This document shows, one piece after another, positions 1 to 6,771 of a stretch of DNA of 21,833 nucleotides. Each line of letters starts with the position of its first letter. Within the stretch, counting starts at the first letter, position 1. The notes beneath the pieces were generated by a model. It saw only the letters and a program-made list of their open reading frames with translations, was not told where the DNA came from and searched no databases. Both the position numbers and the translations under genes were made by a program. The stretch comes from Mesostigma viride (taxonomy: Eukaryota > Streptophyta > Mesostigmatophyceae > Mesostigmatales > Mesostigmataceae), in the NCBI GenBank assembly GCA_009746045.1, contig RPFO01002139.1:1-21833 (forward strand), written 5' to 3'.

Positions 1-103
1 CCAGCTGCACCTCCTGCGCGAGGTGTGCCGCAAGTGCGAGGTGGAGCTGACATTGGACGACAACGTCGTGATGGCGTTGGAGGACCGGCCGATCGCGCCG
101 TGA
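1..103 (+). CDS. 3' end of an unidentified gene (partial)
   Basis: The frame beginning at base 2 is open from the window edge and ends at TGA 101-103, giving the last 33 residues of a protein. The tail contains the segment LREVCRKCEVELTL, with a C-x2-C pair that could bind metal if a partner pair lies upstream, and ends in EDRPIAP. Third codon positions are almost all G or C, as in the clear genes of this window, which supports real coding. The rest of the gene lies outside the window, so no function can be assigned. Confidence 0.6.
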   Translation, partial: QLHLLREVCRKCEVELTLDDNVVMALEDRPIAP

Positions 104-197
104 CGTTCCCTAAACCGCCTTTTGCATAATTGTGTAGTTCGCGAGACGAAAACGATGGCAGCGATGCCGAGATTTGTGATCATGCAATTAAAACCAT

Positions 198-231
198 TTT
201 ATTCGATCCATAAACGAATACACGAAATAAA
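198..231. terminator. Poly(A)-type signals on both strands
   Basis: AATAAA occurs on the plus strand at 226-231, about 120 bases after the stop of the leftmost gene. The minus-strand equivalent (tttatt at 198-203) lies about 75 bases past the stop of the 64-aa membrane protein. The whole 104-278 spacer is A+T-rich compared with the genes. This fits a shared 3' end region for two convergent transcripts, but it is a motif match only. Confidence 0.35.
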
Positions 232-278
232 GAAACGAAATCCATTACCGACTCCTCTCACCGTCCTCCATTCGCGCG

Positions 279-473
279 TCAATTGCCCACGAAGTAGAAA
301 GTGATCAGGTAGAACGCGAGCGCGGTCGAAAACGCGTGCGCGGCCACCAGCTTGTTGCCGTACAGGTCGACCGCGCCCATGGCGTCGATCCGGTCGAGCA
401 GGAAGCTCGCGAGGAGAGACGCGAGGCCGGCGGCGAGGGGCTTCACGAGTTCGGCGGGGATGAACATGGCCAT
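279..473 (-). CDS. Small hydrophobic membrane protein, 64 aa
   Basis: An ATG-initiated frame encodes 64 residues with two hydrophobic stretches: about residues 8-27 (rich in L, A and V, ending before DRIDAMG) and about residues 45-61 (FSTALAFYLITFYFV). A short polar loop separates them, so the protein is predicted to be a two-pass or hairpin membrane protein. I recognise no family. It is the first of several small membrane proteins on the minus strand between 279 and 2262, a pattern typical of virion inner-membrane proteins in large DNA viruses; that role is inference. Confidence 0.6.
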   Translation of the reverse strand: MAMFIPAELVKPLAAGLASLLASFLLDRIDAMGAVDLYGNKLVAAHAFSTALAFYLITFYFVGN

Positions 474-601
474 GATTATCGTACCGCGACGCTGATTCGT
501 TGATTAGGTCTCACATTTTATTTTCGGCCGGACCCGGACTCCCGAGGACTCGGACTCGGACTCGTGCCGGTGCGCGGTTCGGGACGCGCGGCTCGCTAGG
601 G

Positions 602-892
602 TTAGGCCGGATAGAACCGCGCGAAGACGGCGTAGGCGACCGCGTAGAACACGGCCGCGAAAAAGGCCGAACGCACGGCGCGTTTCCGCTCGAAATCTCC
701 GGCCGTCGACGGCGGGGGCTTGGAGAGGAAGCTCTTGAGCGCGCCGTCGAAGGGTCCGCCGTTCAACAGCCCGGTAAGGTGCGCGCGGACGTCGAATCGC
801 GGACCGTCCTTGTAATTCCCCACGAACAGGGTGGCCAGGACGGAGACGATCGCGGCGAGGGAGGCTTCCATCACGGGTCGCGTCCACGCCAT
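602..892 (-). CDS. Small membrane protein, 96 aa
   Basis: The frame starts at an ATG (890-892, within the palindrome CCATGG) and encodes 96 residues. A hydrophobic segment lies at about residues 8-24 (MEASLAAIVSVLATLFVG) and a second at about 74-94 (SAFFAAVFYAVAYAVFARFY), separated by a polar middle containing KPPPSTAGDFERKR. The topology looks like two membrane passes with a roughly 45-residue loop. A minus-strand AATAAA (tttatt at 517-522) lies 80 bases past the stop. No family is recognised. It belongs to the run of small minus-strand membrane proteins here. A longer frame on the opposite strand is Arg/Gly-rich and looks like a shadow. Confidence 0.65.
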   Translation of the reverse strand: MAWTRPVMEASLAAIVSVLATLFVGNYKDGPRFDVRAHLTGLLNGGPFDGALKSFLSKPPPSTAGDFERKRAVRSAFFAAVFYAVAYAVFARFYPA

Positions 893-970
893 GGAGGGAA
901 TCGTGCGAGCGCGTGGTTACCTAAACGAGCGGATAATTTTGAGGGCGGCGGCGTCTTCGGGTCCGAGGGA

Positions 971-1285
971 TCACGCGAGCCACAGGAAGCTCAGGACGTA
1001 GAACAGGATCGCGGCCGTGCCCGCGTACACGTAGACGGGCGAATCGTAGAAAAACACGATCCAGCTCCCGGACGGGGGCGCCGGCCACTTGCTTGTACCG
1101 CCAGCGCCAGTGCCCGCGCCCGCGCCCGGACCCGCGCCCGAGCCAGCGCCCGGACCCACGCCCGATCCAACGGACCGGGGACGGAAGAACCTTCGCCGGA
1201 ACATCGCGTACTGCACGACGGGGATGAGGAAGAAGACCAGCCCTCCGACTGCGAGGGAGGAGATCAGACGGACGCTCCAAACCAT
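971..1285 (-). CDS. Two-pass membrane protein with Gly/Ala/Pro-rich linker, 104 aa
   Basis: This ATG-initiated protein has an N-terminal hydrophobic segment (about residues 7-27, LISSLAVGGLVFFLIPVVQY), a basic patch FRRRFFRPR, then a low-complexity linker of roughly 30 residues built from GAGPGAG-like repeats. A second hydrophobic segment follows at about 83-103 (YVYAGTAAILFYVLSFLWL). It is predicted to be a membrane protein with an extended flexible loop. The linker DNA (about 1098-1170) is a degenerate repeat of GCGCCCGGACCC-like units, prone to expansion and contraction. No family is recognised; a virion membrane role is inferred from its neighbours. Confidence 0.65.
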   Translation of the reverse strand: MVWSVRLISSLAVGGLVFFLIPVVQYAMFRRRFFRPRSVGSGVGPGAGSGAGPGAGAGTGAGGTSKWPAPPSGSWIVFFYDSPVYVYAGTAAILFYVLSFLWLA

Positions 1286-1333
1286 CCCGACGCGCTAGAA
1301 TACCATAGGACACACATAAAATTCCGCCCTCTC

Positions 1334-1978
1334 TCACCTCGTGGCGCGTCGGACCCCGCGGAGTCCGTCGAGATGGCGCGGGTGACGCTTCACGCGGCGG
1401 CGGTGCTTGTGCGCGGGTCCGGCCGCACCCATCGGACGCGCCACGCGACGGCGACGGTGACCGTGGACGGGACGAGACGCGCCCGCGGGCCTCGACGCGC
1501 GTCGGAGGGGGTGACGCCTGCGCACGACCGCCCCGCTCGAGGCGACGGGACGAGCCGACGCGGGGTGGCGCCGCCGGTGACGGTGACGGTGGACGGAAGC
1601 GCCCGCCAGGTGCGCGGAGGCGAGACGTCCGCGGCCGACGCGGCCGGATGAGGGAGCGGGACCCAAACACGAGTTGAAGTGACGGGCGAAGAGGGCGTCG
1701 ACGTCCACGGCCGCTCCGCCCGCTCCACCTCGGCGCGCGACCGACACGACGCGTCGGACGGGGCGCGCGAGGGAGGGCAGGAGAGGCCCGCTCGTGTAGC
1801 TGGAAGCGAACAGGATGCCGCCGATCGGACGCGGCGCTCCCTTTCGGCGGCGCGCGGACGGCCGTGCCTTGTGTCGCGCGATGCCGAGTCCGGATGCGGA
1901 CGAGGAGGATGGTGCGGGGACGCGTCGACGTCTGCGGATCCTTCGGGCTCCGGCGAGGTGCATGGGGTCGTCGTACAT
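1334..1978 (-). CDS. Very basic protein, possible DNA-condensing or core protein, 214 aa
   Basis: The frame starts at an ATG (1976-1978) and encodes a strongly basic protein. It opens with MYDDPMHLAGARRIRRRRRV, then a Ser run, a patch ARRRKGAPRPIGGILFASS, a middle segment VDVDALFARHFNSC, and a long His/Arg-rich C-terminal half. The N-terminal 110 residues look like authentic coding sequence. The C-terminal half is less convincing: another minus-strand frame ending at 1390 gives a more ordinary composition there, so a frameshift near 1650-1730 is possible. Two related blocks, about 1449-1475 and 1574-1600, form an in-phase internal repeat. Basic Arg/Ser proteins of this sort condense DNA in several viruses, but I can assign no family and the role is speculative. 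Confidence 0.4.
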   Translation of the reverse strand: MYDDPMHLAGARRIRRRRRVPAPSSSSASGLGIARHKARPSARRRKGAPRPIGGILFASSYTSGPLLPSLARPVRRVVSVARRGGAGGAAVDVDALFARHFNSCLGPAPSSGRVGRGRLASAHLAGASVHRHRHRRRHPASARPVASSGAVVRRRHPLRRASRPAGASRPVHGHRRRRVARPMGAAGPAHKHRRRVKRHPRHLDGLRGVRRATR

Positions 1979-2067
1979 GATGGTCGCTTTCGAACGAGAC
2001 GCGGTTCTATCCTATACCGGTCACAAAAAAAACGGCGACGGACCGGCCCGGAAGGGGGGGGGGAGCG

Positions 2068-2262
2068 CTACCGGTGCAGGACCAGCCGGGTCACGGGGGT
2101 GCTGACGCCGAGGAGGGCGTGCAAGGTTTCGCCGATGACCACGAGGACGGCGAAGGGTAGGAGGGTGGCGGAGAGGGAGAAGGATCCGGCGCGACCGTAA
2201 CGGACGTACGCGAGTGCCGCGAGCCACGTGGCGAACCAGTCGAAGAGGGCGGACCCGAACAC
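2068..2262 (-). CDS. Small membrane protein, 64 aa as read from a GTG; 5' end unclear
   Basis: The frame encodes two hydrophobic stretches (ALFDWFATWLAALAYV and SATLLPFAVLVVIGETLHAL) and ends at 2068. The first possible start in this frame is GTG at 2260-2262, which is unlikely for a eukaryotic virus. The frame stays open and coding-like upstream (DAIARLRSYRV) back to a TAG at about 2312, but without an ATG. An ATG lies at 2295-2297 inside a 16-bp palindrome, one base out of phase. A single missing G just after that ATG would give a proper start and an N-terminal extension of about 13 residues. The gene may therefore be intact but miscalled. No family is recognised. Confidence 0.5.
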   Translation of the reverse strand: MFGSALFDWFATWLAALAYVRYGRAGSFSLSATLLPFAVLVVIGETLHALLGVSTPVTRLVLHR

Positions 2263-2288
2263 GCGGTAGGAGCGCAGGCGAGCGATCG

Positions 2289-2304
2289 CGTCTCCATGGA
2301 GACG
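2289..2304. promoter_or_regulatory. 16-bp perfect palindrome
   Basis: CGTCTCCATGGAGACG reads the same on both strands. It sits at the likely 5' end of the small membrane protein gene on the minus strand and about 175 bases upstream of the BRO-like gene on the plus strand. It could be an operator for a dimeric DNA-binding protein, but it also contains the candidate ATG discussed for the membrane gene. Confidence 0.3.
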
Positions 2305-2393
2305 GTACTAGCTAGGGCCGGCATTTAAATTCAGAGGTCGATAGGAGCGCCGTGATCGCGAATGTAGGAAAGGAAGCAATACAAACGCACACC

Positions 2394-2408
2394 CTCTCTC
2401 TCTCTCTC
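2394..2408. repeat. (CT)n microsatellite
   Basis: A run of seven and a half CT units lies 72 bases upstream of the ATG of the BRO-like gene, in its 5' flank. Pyrimidine tracts are length-variable; an effect on expression is only a possibility. Confidence 0.7.
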
Positions 2409-2479
2409 GCGCGCTAGCGGGCATCAGTGCGTTCATCTCGGCCACGCAAATTTGGATTGCAATACATATACCCCACGCA

Positions 2480-3424
2480 ATGGCTACCGTGTCAGTGTAC
2501 TTGGAAGCGAAAGAGGGCACTCCTGTATCAGAAGACATATTCAAAGGCCAGATACGCAGAGCGCCGGATGGGCGTGTGGCAGCGGCGGACATCGTGAAGT
2601 GTATCGTGTACCTCCGAGAAGACGGCAGTTACGCTCGCGAGGCGACCGGTAACTCCAACCTTACCATCAAGAGACTCAGTGATCGCGGATGTGTTGCTCC
2701 GAGCAATACAACCAACACCCATACATTCCCCGGAAGGAACCAAAAGCCGACCAGGATCATGACGGAGGAGGAAGTGTACGAGCTCATTATGCTCCTGCCG
2801 GGCACGCGAGCATCGGCGTTTCGAAGGAACACCGCCAAGCTGCTGAGGCATTACTTCCACGCGTCCGAGGAACTGATATCCGATCTGCTGAGGCGCTACG
2901 AGGCGTCGCATGGACGGGAATTTCCACGGCCGGAGCCTGAATCCAAAGACGTAACGGGAGAGCCCCGGATCAAACAGTGCGAGTCCGTCAAGTCGGCCGC
3001 CAACGAGATCGCCGCGACCCCGAGAGCCAAGGTGGACGATAAGGTGTACGCCAAAGTGTTCGGCATGCAAAACAAATCCATCATGAACATGACCGCAGAC
3101 GAATTCCGAGCGGTCCAGGGGTTAAAAAAGAGCGATCTGATAAGGGACATGTGGACAGAGGAAATGAACAGCGGGGCATTTTTCATGAATTGCGTGTTCA
3201 AGGCCGCGGTGTCGGGCGGAGAAGACCCCGTCGTTGCAATGGAGAGACTGTCAAAAACCATGACCCCCACCTTCAAGAGCGTGGGTTTGCACGACCAAGC
3301 AAAGGCCAAGCGCCCGAGAGAGTTCTTGGTCCGTAACAAGGATATGAGGGAGGGGCATCTGGCCTCCAAGAAGCTAATCGGCGGCTCCCCCGCCAAACGC
3401 GCGTGCTTGTCGATTCAATCGTAA
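2480..3424 (+). CDS. BRO/antirepressor-like DNA-binding protein, paralog A, 314 aa
   Basis: An ATG-initiated, complete frame ends at TAA 3422-3424. The N-terminal part (about residues 1-145) holds the segment ELIMLLPGTRASAFRRNTAK followed by LLRHYF. This pattern resembles the BRO-N/phage antirepressor domain, in which the protein is named as an element of a helix-rich DNA-binding fold. The second half (about residues 185-245) carries VYAKVFGMQNKSIMNMTADE and GLKKSDLIRDMWTEE, reminiscent of the C-terminal module of phage antirepressors. It is clearly homologous to the gene at 13395-14273, sharing FKG-IR, FPG, LLPGT-A-FR and PRIK-CE-KS blocks in the same order. Such genes form variable families in large DNA viruses and are thought to act in DNA binding or transcription control. 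An ATACATATACC element at 2462-2472 could be a promoter, and AATAAA follows at 3440. The exact role is unknown. Confidence 0.75.
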   Translation: MATVSVYLEAKEGTPVSEDIFKGQIRRAPDGRVAAADIVKCIVYLREDGSYAREATGNSNLTIKRLSDRGCVAPSNTTNTHTFPGRNQKPTRIMTEEEVYELIMLLPGTRASAFRRNTAKLLRHYFHASEELISDLLRRYEASHGREFPRPEPESKDVTGEPRIKQCESVKSAANEIAATPRAKVDDKVYAKVFGMQNKSIMNMTADEFRAVQGLKKSDLIRDMWTEEMNSGAFFMNCVFKAAVSGGEDPVVAMERLSKTMTPTFKSVGLHDQAKAKRPREFLVRNKDMREGHLASKKLIGGSPAKRACLSIQS

Positions 3425-3439
3425 TTGTTTATGTTGATC

Positions 3440-3445
3440 AATAAA
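3440..3445 (+). terminator. AATAAA poly(A)-type signal
   Basis: AATAAA lies 16 bases after the stop codon of the BRO-like gene at 2480-3424, in an A+T-rich spacer, and is the likely 3' end signal of that transcript. Confidence 0.45.
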
Positions 3446-3502
3446 AACGCCGAACATCAATACAAACATTCGCGCACGACTGACCGCCTATCGCGACCGG
3501 TG

Positions 3503-3557
3503 ATCGAACGGTCCGTAATCGTAGGAGTGGATTTCCTACAAACGCGAACCGTTCGAT
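3503..3557. promoter_or_regulatory. Nested double hairpin in the intergenic spacer
   Basis: The outer arms atcgaacggt (3503-3512) and accgttcgat (3548-3557) are perfect 10-base complements. Inside them gtagga (3521-3526) and tcctac (3534-3539) form a second perfect stem around a 7-base loop. The structure lies between two convergent genes, 80 bases after the BRO-like stop, and could act in transcript 3' end formation. Palindromic hairpins mark transcript ends in several giant viruses; assigning that role here is inference. Confidence 0.45.
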
Positions 3558-3637
3558 GCGCGCAATACGCGCTCCATCTACGGGCCTGACGATATTGCAT
3601 GCATGCGCACAGACACTCAATGGGCGTTCCAATTTCG

Positions 3638-3693
3638 TTTATTACGAATAGTTACGGAAAACGAGCATTTTCGGATCGTCGGACGATCGTCCG
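3638..3693 (-). terminator. 14-bp palindrome and AATAAA after the KilA-N gene
   Basis: CGGACGATCGTCCG (3680-3693) is a perfect palindrome ending three bases past the KilA-N stop codon on the minus strand. About 40 bases further on is a minus-strand AATAAA (tttatt at 3638-3643). Together they look like a 3' end signal for that gene. Confidence 0.4.
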
Positions 3694-3696
3694 TTT

Positions 3697-4341
3697 TCAT
3701 TCGATCCCGGTACGGATCTCGCGCCTCACGTCGCGCGCGATCTCCAGGATCCGCGGGTCCACCTTGGACGCGTCCGCGGTTCTCAGGCCCTCGAGGGGGG
3801 CGCCGCCGATCTCCACGGCGGCTCGGGACATCTCGTTGTCCAGGAACGCGACGTTGTCCTGGAACTTGTCCTCGTCCACCACCTCCAACATGGTGATGTC
3901 GCCCGCCAGGATGCGGTCCACCCACGATCCTGCCTTGACGGCAAACTTCGGGCTTATCCACGCGGCCAACTGGGTAACGAGACGGGGATGAATCCAGGTC
4001 CCGCGCTCGTCGTTCAAGCCGGTCTTGACCTCATCGAAAACCGCGATAGAGGTCGGCTGTGGTCGCATCCCACCCCTTATATCGTCGTCCAGCTCTCTGA
4101 CAAAGGCTTGTACACTCGCGAGCGACCACCAGTTTTTGAATAACTTGGTACCATTGGACGCGGCGTGGCAGAGGTCCTTCCCCAGAATCAGTCGGTCGTT
4201 TTTCCGAACTTTGATTTCCTTGGTCTCATCGACGACTAAACCTGGGAGACTCTTCATAGTGAATACCCAGTGCTTTGCGTTCTCGCTAACCAGCGAGAAA
4301 AGTGGATGAACGAATCCGGTGCGACCGAGAGCCACCGCCAT
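3697..4341 (-). CDS. KilA-N domain DNA-binding protein, 214 aa
   Basis: The C-terminal motif of the KilA-N fold is plain: GTWIHPRLVTQLAAWISPKF followed by a Trp and hydrophobics (about residues 114-145 from the chosen start). It is preceded by LFKNWWSLASVQAFVRELDD, matching the 'fk-W-r...t-l...l' part of the domain, which spans about residues 48-145. KilA-N proteins bind DNA and are abundant in phages and large eukaryotic DNA viruses. The C-terminal 65 residues (DEDKFQDNVAFLDNEM onward) are an unassigned helical extension. The frame continues upstream to a GTG at 4371, but the first ATG is at 4341, giving a start with a standard context, so I use that. The gene is convergent with the BRO-like gene. 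A regulatory role is inferred from the family. Confidence 0.85.
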   Translation of the reverse strand: MAVALGRTGFVHPLFSLVSENAKHWVFTMKSLPGLVVDETKEIKVRKNDRLILGKDLCHAASNGTKLFKNWWSLASVQAFVRELDDDIRGGMRPQPTSIAVFDEVKTGLNDERGTWIHPRLVTQLAAWISPKFAVKAGSWVDRILAGDITMLEVVDEDKFQDNVAFLDNEMSRAAVEIGGAPLEGLRTADASKVDPRILEIARDVRREIRTGIE

Positions 4342-4571
4342 GATATGTCCGTTTGTCCACTGACAGGACACGCGTCACGTCCTATGCGTACACGTCCGAG
4401 CGCGTACGCGCCAGGTGGTCAGGTACATTGGCTAACCATTGCCACCTATTTATTCTTCCGGTCCGACGCACGCGATCGACACGATCCACGAACACGACGC
4501 CGCGCCGCGCGGGGCGCGCGGGATGTCGATCGGGTCAAACCGAGTCGGCCGCGCGGGTCAGACGACCCTCG

Positions 4572-5210
4572 TCAGCCCTCGAACCGGCCGTTCGGCGCGG
4601 ACCGCGGGGTGCCGGAAAGTCGTCGTTCGTCCGCCTCGGCGCGCGCGGCCGCGCACCACGACGCGTGAGAGGGCAGGTTCTCGTTCTCCCCTTCGTACGC
4701 CCCGACCAGTTCGTACACGGTGAAGTCCTTGCAATAGTCGTGGAGGAGACGGCGGTACGCCGCGGAGAACGAGTATCGCCCTATCCGCAACTGGTCGGGC
4801 GGCGGGACGGACCGGTACACCTCGGGGTCCTTGTGCGGCCTCTCCAGGTGGGCTCGTATCACGCGCACCTCGGGCCGAGTTATGTCGATGTGCGACTCCC
4901 ATCTCCTCCAGTACACGCGATCCGCGTCGCTCGGACCCTTAGGCCCGCGATAGAACTCGACGCTGAACGGGACCCTCCGACACAGGAGTTCGTCGACCAC
5001 GCGCCTCACGCAACGTTCCTCCTCCAACTCGTCCTCGTACGAGTTGAAAACGAGGCAGTAGCGGCCCAGTTTGTCCACGAAGCCTTGCATCCCCTCGCGT
5101 TCGAAATCGTCGTACAAGCGCCCGCTCAGGTTCAGCCAGAAACCCTCCGCCGTCCCGGTCTCGGTCTCCGACGGCATGAGACGATCGATGGTCACGACGG
5201 GGAGCGACAT
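4572..5210 (-). CDS. Unidentified protein, 212 aa
   Basis: A complete ATG-initiated frame encodes a soluble protein with balanced composition, including WLNLSGRLYDDFEREGMQGF, a Glu-rich stretch YEDELEEERCVRRVVDELL, and an aromatic and charged middle part (FYRGPKG, VYWRRWES). There is no signal peptide or membrane segment. I recognise no domain. G/C-rich third positions and ordinary composition favour it over a longer plus-strand frame covering the same bases (4353-5339), which is Arg/His/Val-rich and looks like a shadow. It is divergent from the plus-strand gene at 5387, with about 175 bases between the two starts. Confidence 0.75.
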   Translation of the reverse strand: MSLPVVTIDRLMPSETETGTAEGFWLNLSGRLYDDFEREGMQGFVDKLGRYCLVFNSYEDELEEERCVRRVVDELLCRRVPFSVEFYRGPKGPSDADRVYWRRWESHIDITRPEVRVIRAHLERPHKDPEVYRSVPPPDQLRIGRYSFSAAYRRLLHDYCKDFTVYELVGAYEGENENLPSHASWCAAARAEADERRLSGTPRSAPNGRFEG

Positions 5211-5386
5211 CCCGATTCCCGTTACAATGCCCGCGCATATAATCGCGATCGGATCGCGCGACTCATTCCGCGAGCTGGCGGTTCGCGCGCGGCGGACGCG
5301 TGGGAGCGAAATTCCTACATCCGGACGACGGATCCGTAGGAGAATATCTGCCGTATCATTATACCTCCCGGCCGGTCCCGGCAGCG

Positions 5387-5899
5387 ATGTCCTCCTCCTT
5401 GACCACGAACCCCGACCTCCTGGCGCCCGCCCGCGCGACCCACAGGGTGCTCGTCACCGGAAACAACAAGAAGGGATACGACACCTTCCACCTGCCCACG
5501 CCGCTCAAGGACGTCGAGACCTGCCGCCTCGTCTACGCCCAGATCCCCGCCACCTCCGAATCCTCCACCGCCGTCTCGCTCCGCCTGGGCGACCGCGACG
5601 TCGACAAGGTGCAGACGGCCGTGCCCGCGACGACCGCGGACCCCGCCACCGAGGACGCGGCCATGCACCCCCACCGGTTCTACGGCGGCAAGTCGCACTT
5701 CGTCGTCGTGCCCAACGGGGTCGAGGTGTACACGCCGCACCTCAAGGACGAGATCGTCGCGTTCGTCCCGCCCATCTCCAGCGTGTCCACGGTGCGGGTG
5801 CAGATCCACGCGCTGCCCTCGGCGCGCCACGACCTGCTGGACCTCGGAGGGGACACCTTCGCCATCCTGCTGGAACTGACATCCGCGCGGCGACCGTGA
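5387..5899 (+). CDS. Unidentified protein, possibly structural, 170 aa
   Basis: The chosen ATG at 5387 follows an A+T-rich element (tatcattatacc, 5353-5364) and begins MSSSLTTNPDLLAPA; an upstream ATG in the same frame (5300) would add 29 residues and cannot be excluded. The protein is rich in beta-prone segments: HRVLVTGNNKKGYDTFHL, TCRLVYAQIPATSES, HFVVVPNGVEVYTPH and TVRVQIHALPS, ending in GGDTFAILLELTS. The spacing resembles beta-sandwich virion proteins seen in giant viruses, but this is an impression rather than a match. A long palindromic repeat begins about 95 bases after its stop, and the hairpin at 6075-6097 may end its transcript. Confidence 0.65.
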   Translation: MSSSLTTNPDLLAPARATHRVLVTGNNKKGYDTFHLPTPLKDVETCRLVYAQIPATSESSTAVSLRLGDRDVDKVQTAVPATTADPATEDAAMHPHRFYGGKSHFVVVPNGVEVYTPHLKDEIVAFVPPISSVSTVRVQIHALPSARHDLLDLGGDTFAILLELTSARRP

Positions 5900-6074
5900 G
5901 AACGTCGGGCTGACAGCGGGCCGACAGCGGGCCGAATCGACACGACACTGAAACCGTAGTCCGTCTCTCTTCACGCGCGTGGTGCACCCCTCATGTTCCA
6001 CCCTCTTTGACCCCTATTTTTTGACCCCCGAAACCCCCCTCCCCGACCCCTAAAAAGACCTCTGTTCCGGTGTT

Positions 6075-6097
6075 CCGGCCCACCCCCCCTGGGCCGG
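6075..6097. terminator. GC hairpin, copy 1 (C7 loop)
   Basis: The arms CCGGCCCA (6075-6082) and TGGGCCGG (6090-6097) pair perfectly around seven C residues. The hairpin lies 176 bases after the stop of the gene at 5387-5899 and could end its transcript. The same hairpin with a G7 loop occurs at 6646-6668 and 7541-7563 as the best-conserved part of the repeat unit. Confidence 0.5.
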
Positions 6098-6645
6098 TAT
6101 CATTTGAAAAAAAAATTTTCTGGGACCGAAATCCTTCGTTTTGGACTTAGCCGTTTTCGGCCTCTTCCCCTCTCTCCCTCTCCTTTTCTCTCCCTCTCCT
6201 TTCTCTCTCCTCTCCCTCTCTCTTCTCCCCTCTCTTCCCGTCCCTATATATCCAGGGGTATAGGGTTCTATTTATTTTTTTTCCTATAAAATCAGTTTTA
6301 GAAAAGATACCGGCACGCCATCCCGGAAATAGGATATATGAGACGGTGTCCTATTCACGCCCCACGGTTAAATAGGACGAATAGCCGCCTATATATACCG
6401 TTCCTATTCCCGGAGGGGGCGTGCTGGTATCATTTATAAAACTGATTTTATAGGAAAAATAAATAAATAGAACCCTATACCCTGGATATATAAGGACGGG
6501 AAGAGAGGGGAGAAGAGAGAGGGAAGGAAGGGATGGAGAGAGAGGAAGGAAGGAAGGGAGAGAAAGGGGAAGAGGAGAGGCCGAAATCGGCTAAGTCCGA
6601 AACGGAGGATTTCGGTCCCCAAGAAAAGTTTTTTTCAGAATGATA

Positions 6646-6668
6646 CCGGCCCAGGGGGGGTGGGCCGG
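6646..6668. terminator. GC hairpin, copy 2 (G7 loop)
   Basis: This is an 8-base stem CCGGCCCA/TGGGCCGG with seven G residues in the loop, in the right arm of the palindrome and in the opposite orientation to copy 1. There is no plus-strand gene just upstream, so any terminator role here would be for readthrough transcription. Confidence 0.45.
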
Positions 6669-6771
6669 AACACCGGAACATGGGTCTTTTTAGGGGTTGG
6701 GGAGGGGGTTTTCGGGGGTCAATAATAGGGGTAAAGAAGGTGGGATGGGAGGGTGGAACGAGATAGACGGA

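Larger units (their letters stand above)
5995..6759. repeat. Giant imperfect palindrome, about 765 bp, MITE-like inverted repeat
   Basis: The sequence from GTTCCACCCTC (5995-6005) inwards is repeated in inverted orientation ending at GAGGGTGGAAC (6749-6759). Corresponding blocks, from outside in, are tgacccctattttttgaccc / gggtcaataataggggta, then the CCGGCCCA hairpin, then the block ggacttagccg / cggctaagtcc. After these come a C/T-rich tract of about 80 bases (6163-6240) opposite a G/A-rich tract (6490-6580), tataaaatcagtttta / taaaactgatttta, and the inner block gataccggcacgcc / ggcgtgctggtatc. The apex is a small hairpin, gtcctatt (6348-6355) with aataggac (6371-6378). Arms are about 335 bases, with small indels and substitutions. 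No transposase or convincing coding frame lies within. The form fits a non-autonomous inverted-repeat element or an inverted duplication. A related half copy lies at 7455-7657. I did not find a clear target-site duplication. Confidence 0.8.

Noticed and set aside
122-304. 60-codon plus-strand frame in the leftmost spacer
   Set aside because: It is A+T-rich, lacks the G/C third-position bias of real genes here, and contains the poly(A)-type signals.
500-1651. Long plus-strand open frame of 383 codons
   Set aside because: It is Arg/Gly/His-rich and lies opposite clear membrane-protein genes with hydrophobic segments. It has the look of an antisense shadow in GC-rich DNA.
4353-5339. Plus-strand open frame of 328 codons
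   Set aside because: It covers the 212-aa minus-strand gene, is Arg-rich with no domain, and the minus frame has better composition.
6104-6622. Short frames encoding Pro/Leu/Ser-rich repeats within the palindrome
   Set aside because: They come from the C/T-rich tract and its inverted copy. Both arms give the same low-complexity peptide, as expected from a repeat rather than a gene.
5995-6759. Assigning the palindrome to a named giant-virus MITE family
   Set aside because: The shape is similar, but I cannot compare sequences here and found no clear target-site duplication, so I left it unnamed.
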